This document shows, one piece after another, positions 16,825-26,365 of a DNA stretch of 64,000 nucleotides (the first letter of the stretch is position 1; every line of letters starts with the position of its first letter). The stretch covers positions 62,001 through 126,000 of the forward strand of contig JBDLJH010000003.1 in NCBI GenBank assembly GCA_039714395.1. Direction: 5' to 3'. The position numbers and the translations under genes are program-made. This DNA comes from JAPHSX01 sp039714395. Lineage in GTDB: Bacteria > Pseudomonadota > Gammaproteobacteria > Thiohalomonadales > Thiohalomonadaceae. The notes below the pieces were generated by a model. That model saw only the letters and a list, made by a program, of their open reading frames with translations. It did no database searches and had not been told where the DNA came from.

Positions 16825-17879
16825 TAGCGATTACCCACCGATTCAAACTGAATACGCGGATCGACCAATACATAACTAATATCGGTCAGCAACTTTGCAA
16901 ACAATCCCAGCAGGGTAAACAGATAGAGCGATCCCATCACCACTGGATAGTCGCGTTTCATTACCGCATCGTAAGAAAGCAGGCCCAGGCCATCGAGAGA
17001 GAAGATAGTCTCGATCAGCAGCGAACCGGTGAAAAAGGCACCAATAAAGGCACCAGGAAAGCCGGTGATGAGCGGGATGATGGCATTGCGAAAAACATGC
17101 TTATACATCACCGCATTCTCACCCAGTCCCTTGGCACGCGCAGTCAGCACATACTGTTTGCGCAACTCTTCGATAAAACTGTTCTTGGTGAGCATGGTCA
17201 TTACCGCAAAATTACCAACGACCATGGCCGTAACCGGCAACACCATGTGCCAAAGATAATCGGTCACCTTGCCAATCCAGGACAGCTGCTCCCAGTTGTC
17301 TGAGGTAAGACCTCGTAGCGGGAATAGATCCCAAAAGCTACCGCCACCAAATAGCACTAGTAAGGCGATACCAAGTACAAAGCCGGGTATGGCATAACCA
17401 ATTAGAATCAGTGTACTGGTGACGACGTCGAAGGGAGTGCCATCACGCACGGCCTTAGCCACGCCTAAGGGAATACAGGTGAGATAGGTGAGTAAGAAAG
17501 TCCACATTCCAAGACTAATGGAGACCGGTAGTTTGTCGATAATCAACTCTGTTACTGACTTATGCTGAAAGAAGCTCTCGCCTAAATCAAAGGTCATGTA
17601 GTTACCGAGCATCTCGACAAAACGTTGCCACGCCGGTTTATCAAAACCGTAATAGGCCTTGAGTTCATTAAGTCGCTCTTCATCCAGTCCTTTAGCACCA
17701 CGATAGAGTCCTTCAATTCCTGCACTCGCCTCACCATGTACCCCCTGCCCCTGCATCTGTGCTACCAGTTGCTCCACCGGTCCACCCGGTACGAACTGGA
17801 TCACACTGAAGGTAATCAACAACACACCAAACAGGGTCGGGATCATCAACAACAGGCGCTTGAGAATATAGGCGGCCAT
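16824..17879 (-). CDS. yejB: Peptide ABC transporter permease (YejB-like)
   Basis: 351 residues. The start MAAYILKRLLLMIPTLFGVL is the classic DppB/OppB-type first helix; QFVPGGPVEQLV follows, then the central membrane domain with the EAA loop (TARAKGLGENAVMYKHVFRN) and a C-terminal helix. It forms the translocation pore with YejE. It begins two bases after the yejA stop. Confidence 0.93.
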   Translation of the reverse strand: MAAYILKRLLLMIPTLFGVLLITFSVIQFVPGGPVEQLVAQMQGQGVHGEASAGIEGLYRGAKGLDEERLNELKAYYGFDKPAWQRFVEMLGNYMTFDLGESFFQHKSVTELIIDKLPVSISLGMWTFLLTYLTCIPLGVAKAVRDGTPFDVVTSTLILIGYAIPGFVLGIALLVLFGGGSFWDLFPLRGLTSDNWEQLSWIGKVTDYLWHMVLPVTAMVVGNFAVMTMLTKNSFIEELRKQYVLTARAKGLGENAVMYKHVFRNAIIPLITGFPGAFIGAFFTGSLLIETIFSLDGLGLLSYDAVMKRDYPVVMGSLYLFTLLGLFAKLLTDISYVLVDPRIQFESVGNR

Positions 17880-17881
17880 GA

Positions 17882-19687
17882 CTAATTAGTCTCTCCCTTA
17901 GGCAGATCCCACCAGGTCATAAGAACCAGATTGGTGGCATCGTAATAGAGCGGCAGAGTTTCCGGTTGGTCGAAAAGGCCGCTCCAGTATGCGACACGGT
18001 GGCTACCGATAAACCAGTGTGGGGCCAAATATTCGCCGTGGAGCAACACACGATCCAACGCATGAACAGCAGTCATCAGGGCCGCCCTATCCCTGGCGTA
18101 AATCACCCTCTCTACCAGCGCATCGACCACAGGATCATTAATACCGAAAAGGTTGCGGGTTCCCTTTTGCTCCGCTGAAGAGGAGTGAAACATCCCCATC
18201 AACTCATTACCGGGTGACTGCGACTGACCAAAACTACCTACAACCATATCAAAGTCAAACGTGTCGAGACGCTGCTTGTAGAGAGCCGAGTCCACCGTAC
18301 GATAATCAACGTCTATACCCAATTTACCGAGATTGCGTGCAAAGGGGGCAAGGATGCGCTCAAAACCTTTTTGCGACAGCACCACATCAAACCGAAATGC
18401 CTCATCTTTATCATTACGCAGGGCGTGGTCACGATAACGCCAACCCGCCTCCTGCAACAGTGCCTTAGCCTGTCTAAGATTACTGCGCAGGGAAGATGGC
18501 GGTAAAGTGGTTGCCGGACGCCACTCCCGAGTGAAGAGTTCCGGCGGGAGTTGATCACGGAAAGGCTCCAGTAATGCTAATTCATCGCCCTCAGGGAGCC
18601 CTTTAGCCGCCAGTTCACTGTTACTAAAATAGCTGTCACACTGCTGGTACTGATTATAAAAGAGCTGGCGGTTCGACCACTCAAAATCCAGCGCCAGACT
18701 GATCGCCTTGCGCACCCGTTTGTCCTGAAATAACGGGCGACGCAGGTTAAAGACAAACCCCTGCATCCCGGCATTATTTGAGTGTTTCAATAAGGTCTTG
18801 CTGATTCGCCCGTCACGAAATTTCTGACCACCATAATCACGTGCCCACTTCTTCGAATTGTACTCATGATTAAATGCAAACTCCCCGGCCTTAAATGCCT
18901 CCAGTGCCACGGTGAAATCACGATAATATTTGTAGGTCACATGCTCGAAGTTAAACATGCCACGACGCACATTCAGATGATTACCCCAGTAGTCAGGATT
19001 GCGACGATAGGTAATATTCTTACCGAGGTCGAATTTATCTATAAGGTAAGGGCCACTGGTAATCGGTAACTCCAATGCAACCTTGTCGAAAGCGTTACCC
19101 CCCACCCAGTTACGCGAGAAAATCGGGATCTGACCAGCCAGCAGGTGTAGCTCCGGGTTGACCCTGGCAAACTCAAAGCGCACCGTGCGCTCGTCCACAA
19201 CTACCACACGCTTAATATCTGCATAGTAATAACCGTACTGTGGATGCCCTTTCTCACCGACCAGAGTATCGAAGGAGAATTTCACATCCTCAGCCAGCAC
19301 CGGGGAGCCATCGTTAAAACGTGCCTCTTTACGCAGTCGAAAGGTAACCGAGAGTTTGTTCGAGGCCAGCACCACATCTTCTGCCAGCAAGCCGTACTGA
19401 CTAAAGGGTTCATCCATACTGGAGACCATCAGGGTCTCGAACATCAGCGTACTTAAGCCCTCTGCGTTAATGCCCTTGAGGATATAGGGATTAAAGGAGT
19501 CGAAACTGCCCACCGAAGAGAGCACCAGCTCACCACCCCTTGGTGCATCAGGATTAACATAATCAAAGTGAGAAAAACCGTTGGCGTATTTAGGCGTATA
19601 ACCCATAGCCTGAGAACTGGCAGCCTGAGCCCCATTCATTAAGCACAGACCGAATAAAAGTATGACCAGAAAATATTGACGCTTCAT
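17882..19687 (-). CDS. yejA: Peptide ABC transporter substrate-binding protein (YejA-like)
   Basis: About 601 residues. A Sec signal peptide ends near AQA at residues 20-22, so the protein is periplasmic. SBP_bac_5 features follow: DAPRGGELVLSSVGSFDSFN early, RLRKEARFNDGSPVLAEDVK in the first lobe and PLPLYYDATNLVLMTWW near the end. It captures oligopeptides for YejBEF. The ATG at 19687 places the signal correctly; an upstream TTG would add three residues. It is the first gene of a run of ten closely spaced genes, so their promoter is probably in the 39-base gap to the symporter gene or upstream of it. Confidence 0.92.
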   Translation of the reverse strand: MKRQYFLVILLFGLCLMNGAQAASSQAMGYTPKYANGFSHFDYVNPDAPRGGELVLSSVGSFDSFNPYILKGINAEGLSTLMFETLMVSSMDEPFSQYGLLAEDVVLASNKLSVTFRLRKEARFNDGSPVLAEDVKFSFDTLVGEKGHPQYGYYYADIKRVVVVDERTVRFEFARVNPELHLLAGQIPIFSRNWVGGNAFDKVALELPITSGPYLIDKFDLGKNITYRRNPDYWGNHLNVRRGMFNFEHVTYKYYRDFTVALEAFKAGEFAFNHEYNSKKWARDYGGQKFRDGRISKTLLKHSNNAGMQGFVFNLRRPLFQDKRVRKAISLALDFEWSNRQLFYNQYQQCDSYFSNSELAAKGLPEGDELALLEPFRDQLPPELFTREWRPATTLPPSSLRSNLRQAKALLQEAGWRYRDHALRNDKDEAFRFDVVLSQKGFERILAPFARNLGKLGIDVDYRTVDSALYKQRLDTFDFDMVVGSFGQSQSPGNELMGMFHSSSAEQKGTRNLFGINDPVVDALVERVIYARDRAALMTAVHALDRVLLHGEYLAPHWFIGSHRVAYWSGLFDQPETLPLYYDATNLVLMTWWDLPKGETN

Positions 19688-19726
19688 AGAGCCCAATTAT
19701 CGCCCGAAGAGCTCAGCGACGCCACT

Positions 19727-21010
19727 CTATCTTGTATTGTTAGTCTCTTGCAATATGCCCTGCTCCCCCTGCAACTTGCCGATGATTACAGCACCGCAGG
19801 AGTCAGAGAAAACGTTAGTAGAGGTACGCATCATATCGAGAATGCGATCAACAGCAAGGATAAGACCAATTCCCTCTGCAGGTAGACCTATCGCAGCCAG
19901 AATAATGGAGATAGCAACGAGGCTGGCAGCAGGTATACCGGCCACGCCGATAGAAGTCAGCAACGCAACCAGAACAATCGTGAACTGTGTAGCGAAGCCT
20001 AGTTCAATACCATAGGCCTGAGCAATGAACATGGCAGCAACACACTCATAAAGCGCGGTACCGTCCATATTCACTGTTGCCCCTAACGGAAGAACAAAGG
20101 AACTAGTGCGGTTAGAGACACCAGCATTTTTCTCCACGCACTCCATGGTGATAGGTAGAGTGGCCGATGAAGAAGCCGTAGAGAATGAAGTCAACAGCGC
20201 TGGCATCATTGCGCGATAGTGGCGCAGAGGATTGACCCCGGCAACAAAACGAAGCAGCAGCGGCATGGTGATAAAGAAATGGAAGGCCAAGGCCATCACT
20301 ACACTGAGGAAGAACCAAAGCAACGGCATAAAGGCATCGAAACCGGTGCTAGCGACTACCTTGGCGACCAGAGCGAAGACACCAATAGGGGCAAAGACCA
20401 TCACCCAGTCGGTAATGCGCATCATCGTCTCGTAGACACCTTGCCAAAAGTTGAACTGCGTCTCGGCGTAATCCTCCTGAATTTTGGTCATGAAAAAACC
20501 AAACAACAGACTAAAGAAGATCAGGCCGAGCATCTGTCCATTGGCAGCAGAGGCAACGATATTGGTCGGTACCATGCGCACGAAGATATCGACTACATCA
20601 CCGGCCCCCTTGCCCTCGACCTTCGCCTCAATAGCCGAGGTATCGGCACTGAAACCAATGCGATCCTTGACAGGCCCCAGTTCATCAACACCAGGCTGAA
20701 TCGTGTTGACTACCGCCAGTCCAATCAGGATAGCAAATAGACTGGTGGTGGCATAATAGAGAAGTGTTTTGCCGCCAAGTCTACCCAGTGAGCCTGAGCC
20801 ACCAATACCGGCAATGCCAACAATAATCGACGAGACGATCAGTGGCACGATGAGCATCTTCAATGCATTGAGAAACAGCGTGCCGAAGAACTCGTAGATG
20901 GAATAGAAAGTGACACCGAGAACCCCGGCATCCTTGCCGGTAATAAGGCCTGCAATAACAGCAAGACCCAGAGCGATCAAAATCTGCCAGTGAAGTTTTA
21001 GCTTAAGCAT
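19727..21010 (-). CDS. Dicarboxylate/amino acid:cation symporter (DAACS, GltP-like)
   Basis: 427 residues from the ATG at 21010. Multiple membrane helices; the serine-rich re-entrant loop appears as TSFSTASSSATLPITMECVE, and the conserved NMDGTALYECVAAMFIAQ and DRILDMMRTSTNVFSDSCGA motifs of the sodium-binding and substrate site are present. It imports glutamate, aspartate or C4-dicarboxylates with Na+ or H+; which is not decided by the sequence. It lies between ppiD and yejA on the same strand. Confidence 0.93.
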   Translation of the reverse strand: MLKLKLHWQILIALGLAVIAGLITGKDAGVLGVTFYSIYEFFGTLFLNALKMLIVPLIVSSIIVGIAGIGGSGSLGRLGGKTLLYYATTSLFAILIGLAVVNTIQPGVDELGPVKDRIGFSADTSAIEAKVEGKGAGDVVDIFVRMVPTNIVASAANGQMLGLIFFSLLFGFFMTKIQEDYAETQFNFWQGVYETMMRITDWVMVFAPIGVFALVAKVVASTGFDAFMPLLWFFLSVVMALAFHFFITMPLLLRFVAGVNPLRHYRAMMPALLTSFSTASSSATLPITMECVEKNAGVSNRTSSFVLPLGATVNMDGTALYECVAAMFIAQAYGIELGFATQFTIVLVALLTSIGVAGIPAASLVAISIILAAIGLPAEGIGLILAVDRILDMMRTSTNVFSDSCGAVIIGKLQGEQGILQETNNTR

Positions 21011-21036
21011 CTTGCACCCCATCCCTCTGATTGGCT

Positions 21037-22941
21037 TTACTGCCTGGTAGTAATCTCCGCACGCTCGCGTAGACCGGCAGTCAGTGCCAACTCTGCGACA
21101 TTGGCATTAGAACGCTCAATGCGCTGCATAGCATCACTACGGAAAGTTGCCTCTACAGCAGTAACATCACCAGACTTAACCTCATAAACAGAAACCAGAG
21201 CCTGGTCACCACCAGGCAAGGTTAATTGCTCACGGCTGAATCCACCGGCTACAGGGTGTGGCATACGGAAAACTGTCTGAACAATGCTACGCTCCACCTC
21301 ACTGTCATCACGCTTCAGGCCTTTATGGTGCTTCCACTCCAGCTGCAGCGATGCAGCCAAAGACTCAGGCTCCTCACCCGCCTGTAACCTGGCGAACAGG
21401 GCGCTGGCCTGCGTCAGTGTGTTTGCCGTGGCCTTATCCCGCTTGATAGTAGCTTCGATCTCTGCTTTCACTTCTTCGAAGGGACGTAGTGCCTCGGGCT
21501 TATGATCGTTTATCCGTAATACTACAAGGTGGTTATCGGCCAGCTCGATAGACTCACTGTTATTACCACGAACAAGTACATCTTCACTAAATGTAGCAGT
21601 GATGACCTTGGGGTTGGCAGCAATACCTACTCCACCACCGCTACGCACAAAATAGTTACTGCTCTTAATCTCAAGCTGCAGCTGTTCAGCGGCCACACCA
21701 AGGGTGTCAGGCTGCTCATAGGTAAGATTGGCGAGCTGCTCTGCATTGTCATAGAAGATATCAGCGGCACGCTCGCTTTGAATCTCAGACTTCAGATCAG
21801 CAGCAACTTGCTCATAGGGCTTGGTCTCACCACCCTTGATATCATCGAGCTTGATAATATGGAAGCCAAATGCACTGCGTACAACACCACTTACCTCACC
21901 CTTTTGCAAGCTAAAGGCACTATCTTCAAAGGCCTTGTCCATAACCCCTCTGCCGAAGAAGCCGAGGTCACCGCCTTTGTTGGCAGAACCCGGGTCTTGC
22001 GACTCAGCCTTAGCCAAACTGGCGAAATCTTCACCACTGTTAATGCGTTGCAATAAGTCCTCAGCCTTTGTACGTGCCTCGCTTTGCGAGGACTCGGCGG
22101 TACTGTTAGCAACTTGAATCAGGATGTGACGCGCCTTACGCTCCTCAGCGGTACGGAAATTGAGCTTCTGCGCCTCGTAACGTTGACGCATCTCCTCCTC
22201 ATTTACCTCAATGGCAGAGGTGATATCGGCAGCCTTAATCTCAAGGTAGTCGATCTTCACCTGCTCCGGCTGCATATAACGGCTACTATTGCTCTCGTAG
22301 TAGGCTCGGATCTCCTCCTCGGAAACCACAACCCCACCCTCAAACTTGCTCACCGGCACTACCATATAACCAATATCGCGCTGTTGCTGTTGCAGGCGCA
22401 AATGGGCATCGAGTTCGGTATCAAGGGTGAATTCTGAGGCGGTAATAGCATCACTAAGCTGGCTGGCGATCAAATCGCGGCGTACACGCTGTTCAAACAG
22501 GCGTGGCGACATCCCCTGCTGTGCCAACACTCGTTCGTACTGTTCCTGATTAAACTTTCCGTCACGATAAAAGGCGTCAATACCCTTGATGGTATTGGCC
22601 AACTGAGCATCACCGATTCTCATACGATTATCCGCTGCAGCGTTAATCAACACCTCTTTCTCGATCAATTGCTGCAGGATCTGACTCTTCATCATCTCCT
22701 CGGAAAAGATACCTTCTGGAATCTTGCCACCAAACATCTGCTGCAGACGATCCCGCTGCTGCTGGTAAGCACTTTGCACCTGCCGCGGTGAGATCTTTAC
22801 CCCATCCACCTCGGCAATGCTGTCATCGCCTCCGCCACCAAAATAGGAATTTATACCCCACAGGGCAAAGGGAATGGAAATCAATCCAACAATAAGCCAG
22901 GCGAATACACCCTGGGAGCGGTCTCGAATAATCTGAAGCAT
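21037..22941 (-). CDS. ppiD: Periplasmic peptidyl-prolyl isomerase/chaperone PpiD
   Basis: 634 residues. A single N-terminal membrane helix (AWLIVGLISIPFALWGI) anchors it facing the periplasm. A SurA_N-like chaperone region follows (SPRQVQSAYQQQRDRLQQMF), then a parvulin domain (ERKARHILIQV through DLGFFGRGVMDKAFEDSAF and AFGFHIIKLDDI) and a C-terminal chaperone region. It assists newly exported proteins at the SecYEG exit. Its place after hupB and the tRNA pair is conserved in Gammaproteobacteria such as Pseudomonas. Confidence 0.95.
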   Translation of the reverse strand: MLQIIRDRSQGVFAWLIVGLISIPFALWGINSYFGGGGDDSIAEVDGVKISPRQVQSAYQQQRDRLQQMFGGKIPEGIFSEEMMKSQILQQLIEKEVLINAAADNRMRIGDAQLANTIKGIDAFYRDGKFNQEQYERVLAQQGMSPRLFEQRVRRDLIASQLSDAITASEFTLDTELDAHLRLQQQQRDIGYMVVPVSKFEGGVVVSEEEIRAYYESNSSRYMQPEQVKIDYLEIKAADITSAIEVNEEEMRQRYEAQKLNFRTAEERKARHILIQVANSTAESSQSEARTKAEDLLQRINSGEDFASLAKAESQDPGSANKGGDLGFFGRGVMDKAFEDSAFSLQKGEVSGVVRSAFGFHIIKLDDIKGGETKPYEQVAADLKSEIQSERAADIFYDNAEQLANLTYEQPDTLGVAAEQLQLEIKSSNYFVRSGGGVGIAANPKVITATFSEDVLVRGNNSESIELADNHLVVLRINDHKPEALRPFEEVKAEIEATIKRDKATANTLTQASALFARLQAGEEPESLAASLQLEWKHHKGLKRDDSEVERSIVQTVFRMPHPVAGGFSREQLTLPGGDQALVSVYEVKSGDVTAVEATFRSDAMQRIERSNANVAELALTAGLRERAEITTRQ

Positions 22942-22985
22942 ATCGACTATGTTCCTGATGCCATGTTCTTATGGATTTCGGAAAG

Positions 22986-23014
22986 AAAAAAGGGCGCATA
23001 TAAAATGCGCCCTT
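22986..23014 (-). terminator. Rho-independent terminator after tRNA-Val/tRNA-Asp
   Basis: AAGGGCGCAT and ATGCGCCCTT form a 10-bp stem with a short AT loop; on the minus strand a run of T follows at 22986-22990. It lies 11 bases beyond the tRNA-Asp end and separates the tRNAs from ppiD. Confidence 0.92.
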
Positions 23015-23024
23015 GGATCAATAT

Positions 23025-23101
23025 TGGCGGAGCGGACGGGACTCGAACCCGCGACCCCCGGCGTGACAGGCCGGTATTCTAACCAGCTGAACTACCGCTC
23101 C
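23025..23101 (-). tRNA. tRNA-Asp (GTC)
   Basis: 77 bases with a CCA end encoded. Acceptor GGAGCGG/CCGCTCC, anticodon loop CTGTCAC with anticodon GTC, T arm GCGGGTTCGAGTCCCGT. It is cotranscribed with tRNA-Val 19 bases upstream. Confidence 0.97.
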
Positions 23102-23120
23102 GGATTTTACTGTTTTTATT

Positions 23121-23196
23121 TGGTGGGTGCTGAGGGGATCGAACCCCCGACCCTCGCCTTGTAAGGGCGATGCTCTCCCAGCTGAGCTAAGCACCC
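23121..23196 (-). tRNA. tRNA-Val (TAC)
   Basis: 76 bases with CCA encoded. Acceptor GGGTGCT/AGCACCC, anticodon TAC within CCTTACAAGG, T arm GGGGGTTCGATCCCC. It starts 17 bases after the hupB stop, so readthrough from hupB may contribute to its expression. Confidence 0.97.
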
Positions 23197-23213
23197 GTAA
23201 CTTCAAAGGCGCG

Positions 23214-23486
23214 CTAGTTTACTGCATCCTTAAGCGCTTTACCAGCCTTGAAAGCTGGAGATTTGGCAGCGGCGATCTGGATGGTTGCACCGGTTTGCGG
23301 ATTACGGCCGGTACGTGCCTTTCGGTCACGGACTTCAAAAGTACCAAAGCCAATCAGGTTAACGGTCTCGCCCTTTTTCAGGGTGTCGGTTACTGTACCG
23401 ATCACGGCATCCAGTGCACGACCAGCAGCAGCTTTAGATATATCGGCGCCTTCAGCAATGGCATCAATCATTTCGGATTTGTTCAT
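23214..23486 (-). CDS. hupB: DNA-binding protein HU, beta type
   Basis: 90 residues, full length. Starts MNKSEMIDAIAEGADISKAA; the DNA-binding arm carries GRNPQTGATIQI with the intercalating proline, and the protein ends PAFKAGKALKDAVN. It is a nucleoid-associated dimer that bends DNA. A strong promoter is visible upstream (23614-23643). Position after lon is standard. Confidence 0.97.
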   Translation of the reverse strand: MNKSEMIDAIAEGADISKAAAGRALDAVIGTVTDTLKKGETVNLIGFGTFEVRDRKARTGRNPQTGATIQIAAAKSPAFKAGKALKDAVN

Positions 23487-23613
23487 AGGTTTCTCCCCTC
23501 GTTCCAGTAGGTAGGATTATTTTGTCTTAGTCCATTATTTAGATAAGACTTACAACACTTACAAAATACTGCCACTCAAGTTGAATGGTTGGCAGCAATA
23601 AAAACTTGGCAAA

Positions 23614-23643
23614 TTTATACCAATAGGCTCTTACTACTGTCAA
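23614..23643 (-). promoter_or_regulatory. Sigma-70 promoter for hupB
   Basis: On the minus strand TTGACA (23643-23638), 18-base spacer, TATAAA (23619-23614). It is a near-consensus match, about 130 bases before the hupB start. The rest of the 295-base gap between lon and hupB (23487-23781) shows no gene. Confidence 0.75.
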
Positions 23644-23781
23644 GCAAAGTACGACGTAAAATCGAAGTTTTATTCAGCTTTGTACAATGCTTGACGAGCT
23701 ATTAACAACTTAGCAGAGCTTGTTCATGTAAAAAGGCGATAACGACACAAACTAGAATATTATTTTCTACCCTTGCACACC

Positions 23782-26208
23782 TTAATGTGTTTGCAGATTT
23801 TTTTGATTCTCACCCTCTTTTGACTTGACAAACTCCATCATCTCCTCGTCAGAAAGGGGCTTAGGCTTGCTCACCAAGGCAATATCAAGCACTTCATCGA
23901 TCCACTTAACCGGGCGAATATCAAGATTCTCCTTGATATTATCTGGCACCTCTTCCAGATTGCGACGGTTTTCCTCAGGAATAATTACAGTCTTGATACC
24001 ACCACGATGCGCCGCCAGCAGTTTCTCCTTAAGACCACCGATGGGCAATACCTCACCACGCAGGGTGATCTCTCCGGTCATCGCTACATCTGCTCGTACC
24101 GGAATACCGGTTAATACGGAGACCAGTGCAGTACACATCCCCCCCCCGGCACTGGGACCATCTTTGGGGATCGCCCCCTCCGGGACATGCACATGGATAT
24201 CCTTATTCTCGTAAAAATCGGGGCGAATACCAAGGCTGCTGGCACGGCTACGTACCACGCTCATCGCCGCCTGAATCGACTCTTTCATTACATCACCGAG
24301 TTGGCCGGTGACGGTATGTTTACCTTTGCCAGGAACAACTACGGTCTCAATGCTCAGCAGCTCACCACCCACCTCAGTCCAGGCCAAACCGGTAACCTGG
24401 CCGACCTGATCAGACTCCTCAGCCAGACCATAGCGGAAACGTCGTACGCCAAGGAAATCACCAAGATTATCGCTTCCAACGCTGATCTGTTTACGCGACT
24501 CGTCAGCGACCAGCTCCTTCACCACCTTACGACAGATCTTGGCCACCTCACGCTGCATCCCGCGTACTCCAGCCTCACGGGTATAAAAGCGCACGATATC
24601 GAGCAGCGCGTCATCAGCGATGATGATCTCATCGTCCTTCAAGCCGTTGGCCTTCATCTCCTTGGAGACCAGATAACGACGGGCAATATTGAGCTTCTCG
24701 TCCTCGGTGTAGCCTGCAATACGGATCACCTCCATGCGGTCCAGCAGTGGACCGGGGATATTCATCGAGTTAGAGGTGGCGATAAACATCACATCGGAGA
24801 GGTCATAATCGACTTCCAGATAGTGGTCGTTAAAGGTATGGTTCTGCTCTGGGTCGAGCACCTCCAGCATCGCCGAGGCAGGATCACCACGGAAATCAGA
24901 GGCCATTTTGTCAATCTCATCGAGCAGAAATAGCGGATTACGGGTCTCTACCTTGGCAAGGTTTTGCACGATCTTACCGGGCATTGAGCCTATATAGGTA
25001 CGGCGGTGGCCACGTATCTCAGCCTCGTCACGCACCCCACCGAGGGCCATACGCACAAACTTACGATTAGTGGCACGGGCAATAGATTTGCCCAGAGAGG
25101 TCTTGCCCACGCCGGGAGGCCCAACCAGACAGAGAATCGGCCCCTTGAGCTTCTTCACCCTCTTCTGCACCGCAAGGTATTCAAGGATGCGCTCTTTCAC
25201 CTTTTCCAGGCCGTAGTGATCCTCTTCCAGCACACTCTCAGCCCGCGCCAGGTCGTGGCGTAGCTTGGTTTTCTTCTTCCATGGCACCTGCACCAACCAG
25301 TCGATATAGTTGCGCACCACGGTTGCCTCAGCAGACATCGGAGACATCATCTTCAATTTACTCAGCTCAGCGGTAACCTTCTCCTTGGCCTCTTTGGACA
25401 TACCCGCCTTTTCAATCTTCTGCTCCAGCTCCTCCATCTCGTTGGGGGCTTCATCCAGATCGCCTAACTCCTTCTGGATCGCCTTCATCTGCTCATTAAG
25501 GTAGTACTCGCGCTGACTCTTCTCCATCTGTTTTTTGACGCGACCACGGATGCGCTTTTCCACCTGCAGCAGATCCAGCTCAGACTCCATCATCGTCAAC
25601 AGATGCTCAAAGCGCTCACGTAAATCCGTAATCGCCAGGATCTCCTGCTTCTCCTCGACCTTTAACGCCATATGGGCGGCTATGGTATCGAGCAGGCGAT
25701 TGGGGTCTTCGATTCCAGCAAGTGAGGTGAGTACCTCCGGTGGTACCTTTTTGTTGAGCTTGACGTACTGATCAAACTGATTGAGCACCGAGCGGGAGAG
25801 TACCTCGGCCTCACGCTCATCAATGGGCTCAGCCTCCAGCACCGAGATCTGCGCAGTAAAGAACTCTTCATTCTCGATGAAGTTAACAATTTTAGCGCGC
25901 TGTCCCCCCTCTACCAGTACCTTCACGGTACCGTCAGGGAGTTTTAACAGTTGCAGAATAGTAGAGAGGGTACCAATGCGGTAAACATCCTCTTCAGTAG
26001 GGTCATCCTCTGAGGCGCTCTTTTGAGCAACCAGCAGGATCTCCTTATCCTCCTCCATCGCCGCTTCCAGGGCCTTAATAGACTTATCACGACCAACGAA
26101 CAGCGGGATCACCATATGCGGATAGACCACTACATCACGCAGTGGTAACACAGGCATGCTGCGCAGCTGTTCACTTACTTCTGAAATCTTGTCCTTAGCA
26201 TCATCCAT
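23782..26208 (-). CDS. lon: ATP-dependent protease Lon
   Basis: 808 residues. N-terminal LON substrate-binding domain (MPVLPLRDVVVYPHMVIPLF), coiled coil, AAA+ module with Walker A GPPGVGKT (K369) and Walker B FLLDEIDK, then the protease domain with catalytic S686 in PKDGPSAGGG and the partner Lys further on (GLKEKLLAAHRGG). Degrades misfolded and regulatory proteins. The three Gly codons just after the catalytic Ser form an uninterrupted run of nine G (24139-24147 on the complement). A promoter is visible at 26289-26317. Confidence 0.97.
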   Translation of the reverse strand: MDDAKDKISEVSEQLRSMPVLPLRDVVVYPHMVIPLFVGRDKSIKALEAAMEEDKEILLVAQKSASEDDPTEEDVYRIGTLSTILQLLKLPDGTVKVLVEGGQRAKIVNFIENEEFFTAQISVLEAEPIDEREAEVLSRSVLNQFDQYVKLNKKVPPEVLTSLAGIEDPNRLLDTIAAHMALKVEEKQEILAITDLRERFEHLLTMMESELDLLQVEKRIRGRVKKQMEKSQREYYLNEQMKAIQKELGDLDEAPNEMEELEQKIEKAGMSKEAKEKVTAELSKLKMMSPMSAEATVVRNYIDWLVQVPWKKKTKLRHDLARAESVLEEDHYGLEKVKERILEYLAVQKRVKKLKGPILCLVGPPGVGKTSLGKSIARATNRKFVRMALGGVRDEAEIRGHRRTYIGSMPGKIVQNLAKVETRNPLFLLDEIDKMASDFRGDPASAMLEVLDPEQNHTFNDHYLEVDYDLSDVMFIATSNSMNIPGPLLDRMEVIRIAGYTEDEKLNIARRYLVSKEMKANGLKDDEIIIADDALLDIVRFYTREAGVRGMQREVAKICRKVVKELVADESRKQISVGSDNLGDFLGVRRFRYGLAEESDQVGQVTGLAWTEVGGELLSIETVVVPGKGKHTVTGQLGDVMKESIQAAMSVVRSRASSLGIRPDFYENKDIHVHVPEGAIPKDGPSAGGGMCTALVSVLTGIPVRADVAMTGEITLRGEVLPIGGLKEKLLAAHRGGIKTVIIPEENRRNLEEVPDNIKENLDIRPVKWIDEVLDIALVSKPKPLSDEEMMEFVKSKEGENQKNLQTH

Positions 26209-26288
26209 CGGATTACACCTTTTTAGGCTGTTCCACTGAGGCCGAATGCCACATACAAAGAATAACCAAGTTATTTGCTATGGTTTTA

Positions 26289-26317
26289 ATTATGTAGCCT
26301 ATTGGCGCGGTATTCAA
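26289..26317 (-). promoter_or_regulatory. Promoter for lon
   Basis: TTGAAT (26317-26312), 17-base spacer, CATAAT (26294-26289) on the minus strand, about 80 bases before the lon ATG. The -35 lies within CTTGAA, which is also the sigma-32 (heat-shock) -35 core, but a CCCCAT-type -10 is not seen, so heat-shock control is not demonstrated. Confidence 0.55.
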
Positions 26318-26330
26318 GGGAAATATAGTT

Positions 26331-26358
26331 GTGGACGTAGCACAGAAACTACGTCCAC
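26331..26358 (-). terminator. Hairpin between clpX and lon
   Basis: A perfect 10-bp stem, GTGGACGTAG (26331-26340) with CTACGTCCAC (26349-26358), loop of eight. It follows the clpX stop by seven bases. The downstream sequence is only moderately T-rich (AACTATATTT), so it may be a weak terminator that allows readthrough into lon. Confidence 0.55.
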
Positions 26359-26365
26359 TATTGGT

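Noticed and set aside
26289..26317. Sigma-32 heat-shock promoter for lon
   Set aside because: The CTTGAA core is present but no CCCCAT-like -10 at the right distance; the sigma-70 reading fits better.
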